From the NCBI GenBank assembly GCA_036881865.1, contig JBAJNM010000013.1, forward strand, positions 1-43,388: DNA of 43,388 nt, written 5' to 3'. Below, one piece after another: positions 32,028 to 40,721 of the stretch (positions within the stretch are counted from its first letter, which is position 1; every line of letters begins with the position of its first letter). Under the pieces are notes generated by a model, which was given only the letters and a program-made list of their open reading frames with translations, was not told the DNA's origin and made no database searches. The stretch is from Parvularculales bacterium. Its GTDB lineage: Bacteria; Pseudomonadota; Alphaproteobacteria; JAPOUT01; JBAJNM01. Made by a program: the position numbers and the translations under genes.

Positions 32028-32921
32028 TTAGCCGCCTCCCTGACCAACGCCTGCCAGACCGGGAAGGGTTACCTCATATTTGTCCCGCAATTCTTCAAGC
32101 CGCTGAGTCCCCTTTTCGCGCGCGATAACCTGTTTCACCTGCGCCTTTACAGCATCATACGCAGGAGGGCTCGACAGGCGTTCACCATCCATCTTGATGA
32201 TGTGCCACCCAAAACCCGTCTCTACCGGCTCAGATATTTCACCAATATCCAGAGCAAAAGCGGCCTCGGCAAAAGCAGGGTCAACCGATTCTCTGGAAAT
32301 CCATCCGATGCGTCCCCCGTTGGTACCCGCATCATCAATCGATCTTTCTTCTGCCACTATGGTAAAGGACTCGCCTGAACGAACATCCGCCAACGCCGTT
32401 TGCGCATCGGCCTTTGATGACAACAGAATATGCTGGACGCTCACTTCCTCCTGAGGTTCAAAATTCTTAATTTCCGCATCGTACCGGGAACGAACTTCAT
32501 CTTCACCGATTTCATCCGCTACCTTGCGCTCCAGATACAGGTCATACAAAACGCGCTCCTTGTAATATCCCATCCGCCGGTCAAAATCCGGATCGGACTC
32601 GAGACCGCCTCCGGTTGCCTCCATAGAAACAATCCGGCGGCTAACGAGATAATCGATAACGGCCCCCAACCGCGCCTGCGGTTGAAGATTAACCAGCACC
32701 GGCCCCAATTCCTCCTGCGCCAACCTGATATCCATATCGGTGACGACACTATCACCAACGGTGGCGATAGTTCTTTCACCCGCCGGTGCGCTCTGTGCCC
32801 GAACGGGCGTTATCCCGCCAACGAGCCCGCCAACAAGCATCGTCACCACCAACAAGCCGGCGCAACGTGAAACCGTGCCACGCCATGCAAAAAGCAAGGG
32901 GGCAAAAAATGAAAATGTCAT
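32028..32921 (-). CDS. periplasmic parvulin-type peptidyl-prolyl isomerase
   Basis: 297-residue exported foldase. The N-terminal ~42 residues form a long signal region ending near VRA. A SurA/PrsA-like helical part follows (TDMDIRLAQEELGPVL, YLVSRRIVSMEA). The parvulin domain (about 155-250) has SVQHILLSSKADAQTAL, GGRIGWISRESVDPAFAEAAFAL and FGWHIIKMDGER. It assists folding of exported or outer-membrane proteins. It is divergent from secA and upstream of argJ, a conserved alphaproteobacterial arrangement. The Gly-rich end GVGQGGG borders the G/C-rich tract. Confidence 0.9.
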   Translation of the reverse strand: MTFSFFAPLLFAWRGTVSRCAGLLVVTMLVGGLVGGITPVRAQSAPAGERTIATVGDSVVTDMDIRLAQEELGPVLVNLQPQARLGAVIDYLVSRRIVSMEATGGGLESDPDFDRRMGYYKERVLYDLYLERKVADEIGEDEVRSRYDAEIKNFEPQEEVSVQHILLSSKADAQTALADVRSGESFTIVAEERSIDDAGTNGGRIGWISRESVDPAFAEAAFALDIGEISEPVETGFGWHIIKMDGERLSSPPAYDAVKAQVKQVIAREKGTQRLEELRDKYEVTLPGLAGVGQGGG

Positions 32922-33272
32922 CCTTGAACCTCAAATATCAAAAAAACCTCCGCCATTATGGCTACGGAGAACCAAAAAACAAGAGAAAATCACCACAACC
33001 CGCCAGAAACACACAGAGACCAAAAGAGGCCACAAGAGGCCACCGGAAACTTTTGTGCATACCCGTTCACGAAACCCTGTGAGCCATACCTCATCCGTCC
33101 TGCTTTCCGTTCCCCCTGCCTCCGGCCTTCATCAACCTGCATCGACTTGCATTCACCCGCTACTACCATAATATAGGTATATGGGAACACTGCTTTGGTT
33201 TCTTTCAGGGTGCGGGCTTATACCCATATGCCAGCGCTTATATACCAGAAATAAATATCAGGAATTAACACC
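32922..33272. promoter_or_regulatory. 351-bp divergent region between the parvulin gene and secA
   Basis: No convincing annotated gene lies here; a 50-codon ORF from ATG 33181 overlapping the secA start is discussed in the findings. Visible items are a 10-bp tandem repeat AAGAGGCCAC (33024-33033, 33034-33043) and a near-perfect 10-bp inverted repeat GGTATATGGG (33176-33185) with CCCATATGCC (33223-33232). An AT-rich CATAATATAGG at about 33168 could be a -10 region. AGGA precedes the secA ATG. The inverted repeat lies in the probable secA leader. Confidence 0.4.
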
Positions 33273-36053
33273 ATGGCCTTGCTGGACGATTTCGTCAGGC
33301 GATTTTTCTCCGCCTCGCCCGAGCGCAAGGTAAAGTCCTATCTGGCCCGTGTGGACCGTATCAACGCTCTGGAGGACGAGTATCAGGCCCTTGACGATGC
33401 GGCCCTGACCGCCAGGACCGGTGACTTCAAACAACGATTAGCCGAAGGCGCGTCCCCGGACGACATACTGCCGGAGGCTTTTGCTACGGTACGCGAGGCC
33501 GCAAGGCGCACTCTGGGTCAACGTCATTATGACGTGCAGCTCATCGGCGGCATGGCGCTCCACGAAGGCCGGATTGCCGAGATGAAAACCGGCGAAGGTA
33601 AAACTCTGGCATCCACTCTGCCGGTTTATCTAAACGCGCTGACAGGACTGGGTGTTCATGTGGTGACGGTGAATGATTATCTGGCACAGCGCGATGCCGA
33701 ATGGATGGGCCAGATCTACCGGTTTTTAGGTCTTGAGGTCAGATGCATTCTTCATGAGATGAGCGATGAAGAACGCCGCGCCGCCTATCATGCCGATATT
33801 ACCTACGGCACCAACAATGAATTAGGTTTTGATTATTTACGCGACAATATGAAATATCAAATCGACGATATGGTGCAGCGTGACCATGTATTTGCCATTG
33901 TTGACGAGGTGGACAGTATCCTGATTGATGAAGCGAGAACACCTCTTATCATCTCCGGTCCGGTGGAAGGTCAACAGGACCTTTATACAAAAACAGACAT
34001 GATTATTCCGGATTTAACGCCGGACGATTATGAGCTGGACGAAAAAAACCGCACCGTCTCCCTGACGGAACAGGGAACGGAACATGCCGAGCAACTCCTT
34101 ACCGATACGGGCCTCATAGAAGGAGAGTCGCTCTATGACGTAGAGAATGTCTCTGTCGTTCATCATCTTAATCAGGCGCTTCGTGCCCATACCCTGTTTC
34201 AGAAGGATAAGGATTACATCGTCAAGGGTGACCGGGTGGTCATTATCGATGAATTCACCGGACGCATGATGGAAGGCCGCCGGTATGGCGATGGCCTGCA
34301 CCAGGCGCTGGAAGCCAAAGAAAAGGCAGAGATACAACCCGAAAACCAGACGCTGGCCTCTATTACCTTCCAGAACTACTTCCGGCTCTATAACAAGCTC
34401 GCAGGCATGACCGGTACGGCGGCAACCGAGGCGGAAGAGTTCATGGATATTTACGGTCTGGACGTCGTAGAAATTCCCACCAATGTTAACGTCCAACGCG
34501 ACGATCAGGATGATGAGATTTACCGGACCGCCAAGGAAAAATATGACGCCATTCTGGAACTCATCAGGGATTGCCATACGCGCAAGCAACCTATTCTGGT
34601 GGGCACTACCAGTATTGAAAAATCCGAATATCTTGCCGACATGCTCAAGAAAGCAAAAATCCGTCATACCGTCCTCAATGCCCGTTACCATGAACAGGAA
34701 GCCCATATCATCGCCCGGGCCGGTATGCCCGGTGCCGTTACCATCGCTACCAACATGGCCGGCCGCGGCACGGATATTCAACTGGGCGGCAATCCCGACA
34801 TGCGTATCGAAGATGAAACCCAAAATGCCGCCCCCGAAAAGCATGACGCGATTATTAAAAGCATACAAACGGATACGGGCCGGCAACGCGAACAGGCCAT
34901 GGAACAAGGCGGGCTTTTTGTTCTGGGCACCGAGCGTCATGAAAGCCGCCGCATAGACAATCAGCTCAGAGGCCGCTCGGGACGTCAGGGCGACCCCGGC
35001 ACGTCACGTTTTTTCCTCAGCCTTGACGATGATCTGATGCGTATCTTCGGCTCCGACCGTCTGGACGGCATGCTTCAAAAACTGGGCCTTAAAGACGGCG
35101 AGGCCGTTGTTCATCCGTGGATTAACAAGGCACTGGAGCGGGCACAGAAAAAAGTTGAAGCCCGCAACTTCGACATCCGCAAGAACCTGCTCAAATATGA
35201 CAATGTGATGAACGATCAACGCCGTGCCATCTTTGACCAGCGCCTTTCCATGATGCGCACTGATGATATCAGCGATACCATTGTTGATATGCGTCACGAA
35301 CTGGTAAGCGATATGGTGGATGGGCATGTTCCCGAAAAGGCCATGTCGGAGCAATGGGACATGGATGGCCTTGAGCAGTCCATTATTGATTATTTTGATA
35401 CGCTGCTTCCGGTGCGCGCCTGGGGTCAGGAAGAAGGTATTGCCGGAGAAGAAATCAAAGAACGTCTGACTGAGGCTACGGATAATCTCATGGCGGCCCG
35501 CGTGGCTCAAATCGGTGCACCGACCATGCGTCAGGTTGAAAAAGCCGTGCTACTGCAAACTCTGGACCATCACTGGCGGAACCATCTCAGTGCCCTGGAC
35601 CATCTGCGACAAGTCGTCGGGTTGCGGGGCTATGGTCAGCGTGATCCTCTCAATGAATATAAAACGGAGGCTTTTAGTCTGTTTGAAGGGCTGCTTTCCC
35701 GGCTGAGAAGCGATGTCACACGTCAGCTGGCGCGGATAAAAATTTCAGCGCAGACACCGCCTCCCCAACTGGAAGACACGCCGCTTCCGGCAATGGAAGC
35801 CCACCACATTAATCCTCTCACGGGACGCGATGAAATGTCAGACAGCACGCCGGACGTACGTTCCATGCCGCCACCGGGTGTTCCAAACGCCGGCGCAATG
35901 CCGCAATCTGCGCCACAATCCGGTGCTCCAAACGCCGGAGGCGCCGCCGCACCCCCTAATGAGCCGGCCCGCTCTACCAAAGTTCCCCGCAATGCCCCCT
36001 GCCCCTGCGGGTCGGGCAAAAAGTACAAACACTGTCACGGTAAAATTGCCTGA
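33273..36053 (+). CDS. secA: preprotein translocase ATPase SecA
   Basis: 926-residue motor of Sec export. It carries Walker A MKTGEGKT (ending at residue 111), [22 protein letters not shown], the helicase-like [15 protein letters not shown], and [20 protein letters not shown]. The C-terminal SEC-C zinc tail has Cys910, Cys912, Cys921 and His922. A Pro/Asn/Ala-rich linker (about 850-895) contains short repeats such as PNAG. The last ~120 bp, encoding the tail from [14 protein letters not shown] onward, recur at 37705-37828 behind the next gene. The gene is intact. Regulation may involve the upstream leader inverted repeat. Confidence 0.98.
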   Translation: MALLDDFVRRFFSASPERKVKSYLARVDRINALEDEYQALDDAALTARTGDFKQRLAEGASPDDILPEAFATVREAARRTLGQRHYDVQLIGGMALHEGRIAEMKTGEGKTLASTLPVYLNALTGLGVHVVTVNDYLAQRDAEWMGQIYRFLGLEVRCILHEMSDEERRAAYHADITYGTNNELGFDYLRDNMKYQIDDMVQRDHVFAIVDEVDSILIDEARTPLIISGPVEGQQDLYTKTDMIIPDLTPDDYELDEKNRTVSLTEQGTEHAEQLLTDTGLIEGESLYDVENVSVVHHLNQALRAHTLFQKDKDYIVKGDRVVIIDEFTGRMMEGRRYGDGLHQALEAKEKAEIQPENQTLASITFQNYFRLYNKLAGMTGTAATEAEEFMDIYGLDVVEIPTNVNVQRDDQDDEIYRTAKEKYDAILELIRDCHTRKQPILVGTTSIEKSEYLADMLKKAKIRHTVLNARYHEQEAHIIARAGMPGAVTIATNMAGRGTDIQLGGNPDMRIEDETQNAAPEKHDAIIKSIQTDTGRQREQAMEQGGLFVLGTERHESRRIDNQLRGRSGRQGDPGTSRFFLSLDDDLMRIFGSDRLDGMLQKLGLKDGEAVVHPWINKALERAQKKVEARNFDIRKNLLKYDNVMNDQRRAIFDQRLSMMRTDDISDTIVDMRHELVSDMVDGHVPEKAMSEQWDMDGLEQSIIDYFDTLLPVRAWGQEEGIAGEEIKERLTEATDNLMAARVAQIGAPTMRQVEKAVLLQTLDHHWRNHLSALDHLRQVVGLRGYGQRDPLNEYKTEAFSLFEGLLSRLRSDVTRQLARIKISAQTPPPQLEDTPLPAMEAHHINPLTGRDEMSDSTPDVRSMPPPGVPNAGAMPQSAPQSGAPNAGGAAAPPNEPARSTKVPRNAPCPCGSGKKYKHCHGKIA

Positions 36054-36057
36054 CGCC
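35934..36057 (+). repeat. direct repeat, secA 3' end, copy A
   Basis: These 124 bp cover the end of the secA linker, the whole SEC-C zinc tail, the stop codon and 4 bp beyond. Aligned without gaps to 37705-37828 there are 6 mismatches by my count (about 95% identity). The coordinate offset is 1771 bp, and the ATPase gene lies between the copies. Confidence 0.95.
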
Positions 36058-36160
36058 CAAGACTAAAACACCCTTGATGTTTTTAGGGGCTTATATATAA
36101 AAAGTGCCCAAAATAATTTCCCGCCAAAGTCATCCCTGCCCTCATTCCGGCCTGACCCGT

Positions 36161-36248
36161 ACTATTTCGACGGAAGAAATCTTTTTATATCAGATAGATA
36201 TATAAGGATGTTGCGATAAGGGTATTGTTGTGCCACTATTCAAACATG
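36161..36248 (+). repeat. R element copy 1 (leader of the ATPase gene)
   Basis: An 88-bp unit running from ACTATTTCGACGG to the ATPase start codon. It recurs without gaps at 40012-40099 and 42831-42918 (about 77% identity to each by hand count). Conserved blocks are TTTTATATCAGATAGAT and CGATAAG. In this copy TATATC-AGATA-GATATA is a dyad; TATC-AGATA-GATA remains in the other two. Identity with copy 2 continues 21 bp into the coding region. Confidence 0.85.
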
Positions 36249-37685
36249 CTGGAAATCGCAAAATCAGATGTCCTGAGGAGCCTGAGGCGGGACAATCCAT
36301 GGTGGAGCGCAGAATATGAACCACCGGCTGCCGGAGCGCAAATATACCGGGCGTATTTTTCGCGCTTTACTGAGCGGGCCCTCGATTGGGGCATAAAGCG
36401 TTCAACTATTCTCATGGGGCCGAGACGGGTCGGCAAGACCGTTATGCTTCGCCAAATGGTTGAAAACGCAATCAGAGAAGGTTTTGATGGCCGGAAGATC
36501 CTCTACGTATCCATAGACACGCCGCTTTATAGCGGCATGCCGCTCAGTCGCTTGCTTGAACTGTTTGAAGAAGAGACATCCCACAATCCGGAAGAGCAGC
36601 GCATTGTTATTTTCGACGAGATTCAATATCTCAGGGACTGGGAGGTTCACCTGAAGGTGCTAACGGACCGGTATCCGAACACACGGTTTGTGGGGTCCGG
36701 TTCGGCAGCCGCGGCACTTAAATTGAAGAGTCAGGATTCAGGAGCGGGGCGATTTACGGACTTTTTCCTGCCACCGCTGACCTTCTCAGAGTTTCTGGCC
36801 TTTCGGGAATTGGAAGATGATTTGATTGATACCCATTGGACGGGAAAATCAGTTGATTATATAACCTCCGATATTGAGCGTCTCAATAAAGAATTCATCC
36901 ACTATCTGAACTTCGGGGGATATCCTGAGACAGTGCTCAACAAGAACATTCAGACTGATGTCCGGCAATTTGTGGGACGGGATGTCATAGACAAGGTGCT
37001 GCTACGCGATTTGCCAAGCCTGTATGGCATTCAGGACATTCAGGAGTTGAACCGGCTTTTTATGACACTGGCTTATCACACGGGTCAGGAGATTAGTCCG
37101 GACAGTCTGTCGCAAAACTCCGGCGTCGACAAGAAGACGATCTCCAAATATCTGGATTATCTTGAGGCTGCGTTTCTAATCGTCAGGGTCAGACGGGTTA
37201 ACGAAACGGGAAAAACTTTTGCGCGGATGCGTAATTTCAAGGCCTACCTGACCAACCCTTCCATGCGCACGGCACTCTTCGCTCCGATTGAAGACGGGGA
37301 TAAGCATATAGGCGCGCTTGCAGAGACGGCAATCTTCTCGCAGTGGGTTCATTCGGAAGAGGTGAATGATATCTTCTATGCGAGATGGAAGAAGGGACGT
37401 TCAACTCAGGAGGTTGATTTAGTCCACGTTGAACCGGCCACATTGAAACCGACCTGGGCCACCGAGATCAAATGGTCAGACCGCTACGCTACCGATAAAT
37501 CCGGCGAACTGAAAGGCCTGTCGGAACTGGCAAAGCGCCATGCCGGTTTTCTGCTCTCAGTCAACGCAACGTCCAAGACAATGTCATGCGAGACCACGGT
37601 AGATGGTATTACGATTGAACACACCCCGTGCGCCCTCTACTGCTATACGGTCGGTAAGATCATCGCTGAGTGGGGAAGACACTAA
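36246..37685 (+). CDS. AAA ATPase with DUF4143 C-terminal domain
   Basis: 479-residue protein of the AAA_14/DUF4143 family, common accessory ATPases of unknown role. The N-terminus [20 protein letters not shown] is followed by Walker A GPRRVGKT (58-65), Walker B IVIFDEIQ (120-127) and FVGSGSAA. The C-terminal DUF4143 part carries a PD-(D/E)XK-like QEVDLV...ATEIKW. ATG 36246 is chosen because it and the next seven residues are conserved at 40097; in-frame TTGs lie upstream at 36225 and 36228. The gene lies between two copies of the secA 3' end, the second only 19 bp after its stop, and is led by R copy 1. Confidence 0.85.
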   Translation: MLEIAKSDVLRSLRRDNPWWSAEYEPPAAGAQIYRAYFSRFTERALDWGIKRSTILMGPRRVGKTVMLRQMVENAIREGFDGRKILYVSIDTPLYSGMPLSRLLELFEEETSHNPEEQRIVIFDEIQYLRDWEVHLKVLTDRYPNTRFVGSGSAAAALKLKSQDSGAGRFTDFFLPPLTFSEFLAFRELEDDLIDTHWTGKSVDYITSDIERLNKEFIHYLNFGGYPETVLNKNIQTDVRQFVGRDVIDKVLLRDLPSLYGIQDIQELNRLFMTLAYHTGQEISPDSLSQNSGVDKKTISKYLDYLEAAFLIVRVRRVNETGKTFARMRNFKAYLTNPSMRTALFAPIEDGDKHIGALAETAIFSQWVHSEEVNDIFYARWKKGRSTQEVDLVHVEPATLKPTWATEIKWSDRYATDKSGELKGLSELAKRHAGFLLSVNATSKTMSCETTVDGITIEHTPCALYCYTVGKIIAEWGRH

Positions 37686-37704
37686 TGCGACGATTGGAGA
37701 GAAA

Positions 37705-37828
37705 GCCGGAGGTGCCGCCGGCCCCCCTAATGAGCCTGCCCGCTCCACCAAAGTTCCCCGCAATGCCCCCTGCCCCTGCGGGTCGGGCAAAAAGTACAAA
37801 CACTGTCACGGCAAAATTGCCTGACGCC
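37705..37828 (+). pseudogene. orphan second copy of the secA 3' end (SEC-C tail)
   Basis: Ungapped repeat of 35934-36057. Five of the six differences are single-site; by codon, four codons change silently and one changes Ala to Gly, so the encoded tail [20 protein letters not shown]...HCHGKIA is unchanged past that point. Silent differences suggest this copy diverged while still under selection, for example in the secA of another strain. It has no start of its own. The stem-loop CCTGATG-TCGGGTTT-CATCAGG (37827-37848) follows at once and may be the original secA trailer. Confidence 0.9.
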
Positions 37829-37848
37829 TGATGTCGGGTTTCATCAGG
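37827..37848 (+). other. 7-bp stem-loop behind the second secA end
   Basis: CCTGATG (37827-37833) pairs perfectly with CATCAGG (37842-37848) across an 8-nt loop. There is no T-run, so intrinsic termination is doubtful. GACGCCTGATGTC (37823-37835) also pairs imperfectly with GACATCATCAGGGCGTC at 37919-37935. The region separates the + strand genes from the convergent flavin-fold gene. Confidence 0.4.
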
Positions 37849-37949
37849 AATGATAAAAAATCAGGCTGGTTATAGTTTCCGGTATTAAAGAACCACGCCG
37901 GTTATCCGAATCAATAAAGACATCATCAGGGCGTCTTAAATCCGGAAAT

Positions 37950-38561
37950 TTAGTAAAGAAATTTCTTATATTGCTCTTCCGTTTCCGCCTGTGGCTCAGG
38001 CTCACCGGTAAACCCGATCTGATCCTTCATCATCTGCCCCATGCTGGGGAGTTTATCGCGATCTATTTTGTGAGCATCCCCCCACAACTGCGACCGCATC
38101 AGCGCTTTGGCGCAATGGATATAGGCTTCGACAACTTCAATGCAGACTACCGTTCTGGGCAATTTGCCTTTTGTAATAAATCTTTCCCGCAATTCTTTTT
38201 CTACCGAGATTGTAGCCTTACCATTAATCCGGAGTGTTTCATTGACACCAGGGATTAAAAACAACAATCCTACGCCCGAGTTTTTCAAAATATTCTCAAA
38301 ACTATCCAGCCTGTTATTTCCGGGCCAGTCCGGCAGTAATAGTAGCCGGTCACTTTCCACAGCAACAAAGCCAGGGGTACCACCGCGAGGTGTAGAGTCA
38401 CAAAGTTCATCTTCGCCATAAGTAGCCATGACCATGAAAGGCGACATGCTAATAAATTTGCGCATATGACCATCCAGTTTTGACAACTGTTTCAGGTCTG
38501 CGCCTTCTACTAGCGGCGGATATAACGCCCGGAGTTCTTCAACTGATTTTATCGTATTCAT
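37950..38561 (-). CDS. pyridoxamine 5'-phosphate oxidase-fold (FMN-binding) protein
   Basis: 203-residue protein of the split-barrel PPOX family, in the MSMEG_1061-like group. Visible features: DGHMRKFISMSPFMVMATYGED, CDSTPRGGTPGFVAVESDRLLLLPDWPGNNRLDSFENIL and VGLLFLIPGVNETLRINGKATIS. Such proteins bind FMN or F420 and reduce varied substrates; this one is not likely to be PdxH. ATG 38561 has AGGAG 8 nt upstream. It is divergent from the epoxide hydrolase gene, with which it may share an operator and perhaps a detoxification role. Confidence 0.85.
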   Translation of the reverse strand: MNTIKSVEELRALYPPLVEGADLKQLSKLDGHMRKFISMSPFMVMATYGEDELCDSTPRGGTPGFVAVESDRLLLLPDWPGNNRLDSFENILKNSGVGLLFLIPGVNETLRINGKATISVEKELRERFITKGKLPRTVVCIEVVEAYIHCAKALMRSQLWGDAHKIDRDKLPSMGQMMKDQIGFTGEPEPQAETEEQYKKFLY

Positions 38562-38700
38562 TTGTGATCTCCTGTAAGGATCATTACCGCAGAAATATCT
38601 GGTCCGGAGTTTTCCGGCCACGCTTTATGTTTTCTTCGGAATCCTGTGGTACCAGTGTCAATTGTACACTTTTTTACACTTTCCAAAACAATTTGAGAGA

Positions 38701-38715
38701 GCGTAAATTTTACGC
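38701..38715. promoter_or_regulatory. perfect 15-bp palindrome between divergent genes
   Basis: GCGTAAATTTTACGC is a perfect 7-1-7 palindrome in the 260-bp gap between the flavin-fold gene and the epoxide hydrolase gene. Nearby GTGTCAATTGTACAC (about 38656-38670) is a second imperfect dyad. The site resembles the palindrome upstream of argJ. It is a good candidate operator for one or both divergent genes. Confidence 0.4.
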
Positions 38716-38821
38716 ACCTAAAACAATAATTTATGGATCTGTGAGTAAAACTTAATTGTTTTGTAGACAGGTTAAGTGAAAATCAGACAAAATTAAAGAT
38801 TACTTACAAGGAGGATTAATC

Positions 38822-40006
38822 ATGAGCAAACCGAGTCCCTTTACCGTCGCCATATCCGATGAAACCTTATCGGGTATTTATGAGCGTGTTGCGTCTTACC
38901 GCTGGCATGAGATGCCGGACATCGAGGACGGGCAAGACCGCTGGGCCTACGGCACAGACATGACCTACCTGAAAGAGTTGTGTGCCTATTGGGTCAAAGA
39001 CTATGACTGGCGGCGGGGAGAGGCTTTGCTCAACCGGTTTTCTCACTACCACGCACCGGTTGACGGGACGGACATTCATTACATTCTGGAGCCGGGGTCG
39101 GGTGATGATCCCCGCCCCTTAATTATTACACACGGCTGGCCGGGGTCGGTATTCGAGTTTGCCGGTGTGATTGAGCAACTGGCTCATCCGGAGCGCTTTG
39201 GCGGACGCGCGGAAGACGGGTTAACCGTGGTTGCTCCCTCGTTGCCGGGTTACGGTTTTTCGGCAAAGCCGCCGCGTCCCGTAGGCCCGCGCCACACGGC
39301 TCAACTATGGGACAAATTAATGAGAGAGGCGTTGGAGTTTGATCGCTATACCGCCCAGGGGGGAGATTGGGGGTCTATTGTCTCCAGCTGGCTGGGCTAT
39401 GAACATGACCCCGAACATGGCGGGGGATGTGAGGCCATACACCTTAATATGTATAGCCTGCGGCCTCATGGCGTGAGCCCCGAAACTGACGAAGAACGCC
39501 AATGGGCGGAAAAAGCCGCCCTCACCCTTCAGATGGAAGGTGCTTATTTGCAGCTACAGATGACCAAGCCGCAAACTTTATCATACGGCATGATGGATAG
39601 TCCGGTCGGGGTAGCGGCATGGATTATTGAGAAGTTCAACACATGGAGCGATACGCGTGGAGACGATGGCAAATCTTTTATTGAAAACGCCTATTCAAAA
39701 GACGCGCTACTGGACAATATAATGGTGTATCTGGTGACGGAGACCTTCAACACGGCTACGTGGTTTTACCGGGGCATGATGGAGGAAGGTGGTGTTACCA
39801 TGGCCGACGGTCAACGTGTGACAGTGCCTACGGGGGTTGCCTATTTCCCTTATGAGTTCATCACCTTTCCGCCCCGCCGCATGATGGAGGCCGGATATAA
39901 CATTACCCGCTGGACGGAGTTTGACCGGGGCGGACATTTTGCCGCCATGGAAACCGGCTCCCTGTTTGCCGGGGACGTATTGGCCTTTGCGCGGGAGTTA
40001 TCCTAA
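38822..40006 (+). CDS. epoxide hydrolase, EHN/microsomal type (alpha/beta hydrolase)
   Basis: 394-residue alpha/beta hydrolase with the N-terminal EHN domain of microsomal-type epoxide hydrolases. Visible are the oxyanion motif HGWPG (104-108), the nucleophile Asp182 in GGDWGS and the catalytic His372 in FDRGGHFAAME. It opens epoxides to diols; the natural substrate is unknown. AAGGAGG lies 7-8 nt before the ATG. There is no signal peptide. Its last 107 bp, including the catalytic His codon, recur at 42720-42826, and R copy 2 starts only 5 bp after the stop. Confidence 0.92.
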   Translation: MSKPSPFTVAISDETLSGIYERVASYRWHEMPDIEDGQDRWAYGTDMTYLKELCAYWVKDYDWRRGEALLNRFSHYHAPVDGTDIHYILEPGSGDDPRPLIITHGWPGSVFEFAGVIEQLAHPERFGGRAEDGLTVVAPSLPGYGFSAKPPRPVGPRHTAQLWDKLMREALEFDRYTAQGGDWGSIVSSWLGYEHDPEHGGGCEAIHLNMYSLRPHGVSPETDEERQWAEKAALTLQMEGAYLQLQMTKPQTLSYGMMDSPVGVAAWIIEKFNTWSDTRGDDGKSFIENAYSKDALLDNIMVYLVTETFNTATWFYRGMMEEGGVTMADGQRVTVPTGVAYFPYEFITFPPRRMMEAGYNITRWTEFDRGGHFAAMETGSLFAGDVLAFARELS

Positions 40007-40099
40007 CTCAAGTTATTTAGACGGGAGAAAGCCTTTTATATCAGATAGATAAATAAGAGCGTTACGATAAGATCAATGCTGTGATACTATTTCAACATG
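39901..40099 (+). repeat. 199-bp direct repeat, copy A: epoxide hydrolase 3' end plus R copy 2
   Basis: Aligns without gaps to 42720-42918 with 12 mismatches by my count (about 94%). The 107-bp gene-end part has only 1 mismatch; the other 11 fall in the R part and its approach. R copy 2 proper is 40012-40099 and ends in the ATG at 40097. The offset between copies is 2819 bp, enclosing the DUF3015 and DUF4105 genes. Confidence 0.95.
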
Positions 40100-40198
40100 T
40101 TAGAAATCGCAAAATCAGATATCAAAAATATCCTGAGCGGCAATTACAAAACATCATTTACGTATTTTCACAACATTCATGAGAGGGTTTCCCTATGA
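40097..40198 (+). CDS. 33-codon ORF, 5' remnant of an ATPase paralogue, coupled to the DUF3015 gene
   Basis: It begins MLEIAKSD, identical in protein to the start of the DUF4143 ATPase (one codon differs silently: CTG versus TTA), then departs as IKNILSGNYKTSFTYFHNIH. Its TGA overlaps the ATG of the next gene as ATGA. It is therefore either the relic of a second ATPase gene replaced downstream, or a relic now serving as a translated leader that couples ribosomes to the DUF3015 gene. No Shine-Dalgarno is obvious. Confidence 0.4.
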   Translation: MLEIAKSDIKNILSGNYKTSFTYFHNIHERVSL

Positions 40199-40716
40199 AG
40201 AAAGTTATATTTACCGTAGCAATGCTTGTTGCGTCTACCCTGGCTATATCAACCGGTGCAATTGCCCAAACAGCTTCAGAAATGAAGAGAGGAAATATCA
40301 ACCCATTTACACAATGCGGTATCGGTGGGGCAGTTTTCCCGAATGTACCCGTCGCTGCGGCTATCTCCAATGTTATCTGGGACATAGGTACAACGGCTTC
40401 TTCCTCCATGGTTTTCTCACCACAAACGTGTTATGGCAGAAGGCTAGAAGCGGCCGTGATTATCAATAAAACCTTACCTGAATTGGAAAAAGATATCGCC
40501 ATGGGTGAGGGTGAATATTTGACAGCACTGACAAGCACCATCAATTGCGACGGCATGACATCTTATAAGTTCAATGCCAACTTGCGTGAAGCCTATTCTG
40601 ATGTCACTCTGGACGTGACCTATGATAGTAAGTCTCATGTACAACGCGCCAGTGACATGTATGACACCGTCAGGCTAGTCACTTCCGAGTTTGAAGGTTG
40701 TAGTACCATTCTCTAA
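40195..40716 (+). CDS. DUF3015 family secreted protein
   Basis: 173-residue exported protein with a clean signal peptide (about 1-24, cut after AIA). The mature part has the DUF3015 pattern: NPFTQCGIGGAVFPN, SNVIWDIGTTASSS and SPQTCYG. Four cysteines (in TQCGIG, QTCYG, INCDG and EGCST) could form two disulfides. Function is unknown. The ATG lies in an ATGA overlap with the upstream mini-ORF; GAGAGG is about 8 nt upstream. The DUF4105 gene follows by 5 bp, with an intrinsic terminator near its start. Confidence 0.82.
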   Translation: MKKVIFTVAMLVASTLAISTGAIAQTASEMKRGNINPFTQCGIGGAVFPNVPVAAAISNVIWDIGTTASSSMVFSPQTCYGRRLEAAVIINKTLPELEKDIAMGEGEYLTALTSTINCDGMTSYKFNANLREAYSDVTLDVTYDSKSHVQRASDMYDTVRLVTSEFEGCSTIL

Positions 40717-40721
40717 TCAAG

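Noticed and set aside
34014-34940. Long open frame antisense to secA (308 codons)
   Set aside because: It is the mirror of secA codon bias, has no recognisable family and no ribosome site; other long antisense frames in atpA, atpD and secA were rejected likewise.
36054-36160. GGGGCTT...AAGTGCCC behind secA as a terminator
   Set aside because: The pairing is imperfect and is not followed by a real T tract.
36225-36245. TTG starts extending the ATPase by seven residues
   Set aside because: The ATG at 36246 and the residues after it are conserved in R copy 2, while the upstream codons are not.
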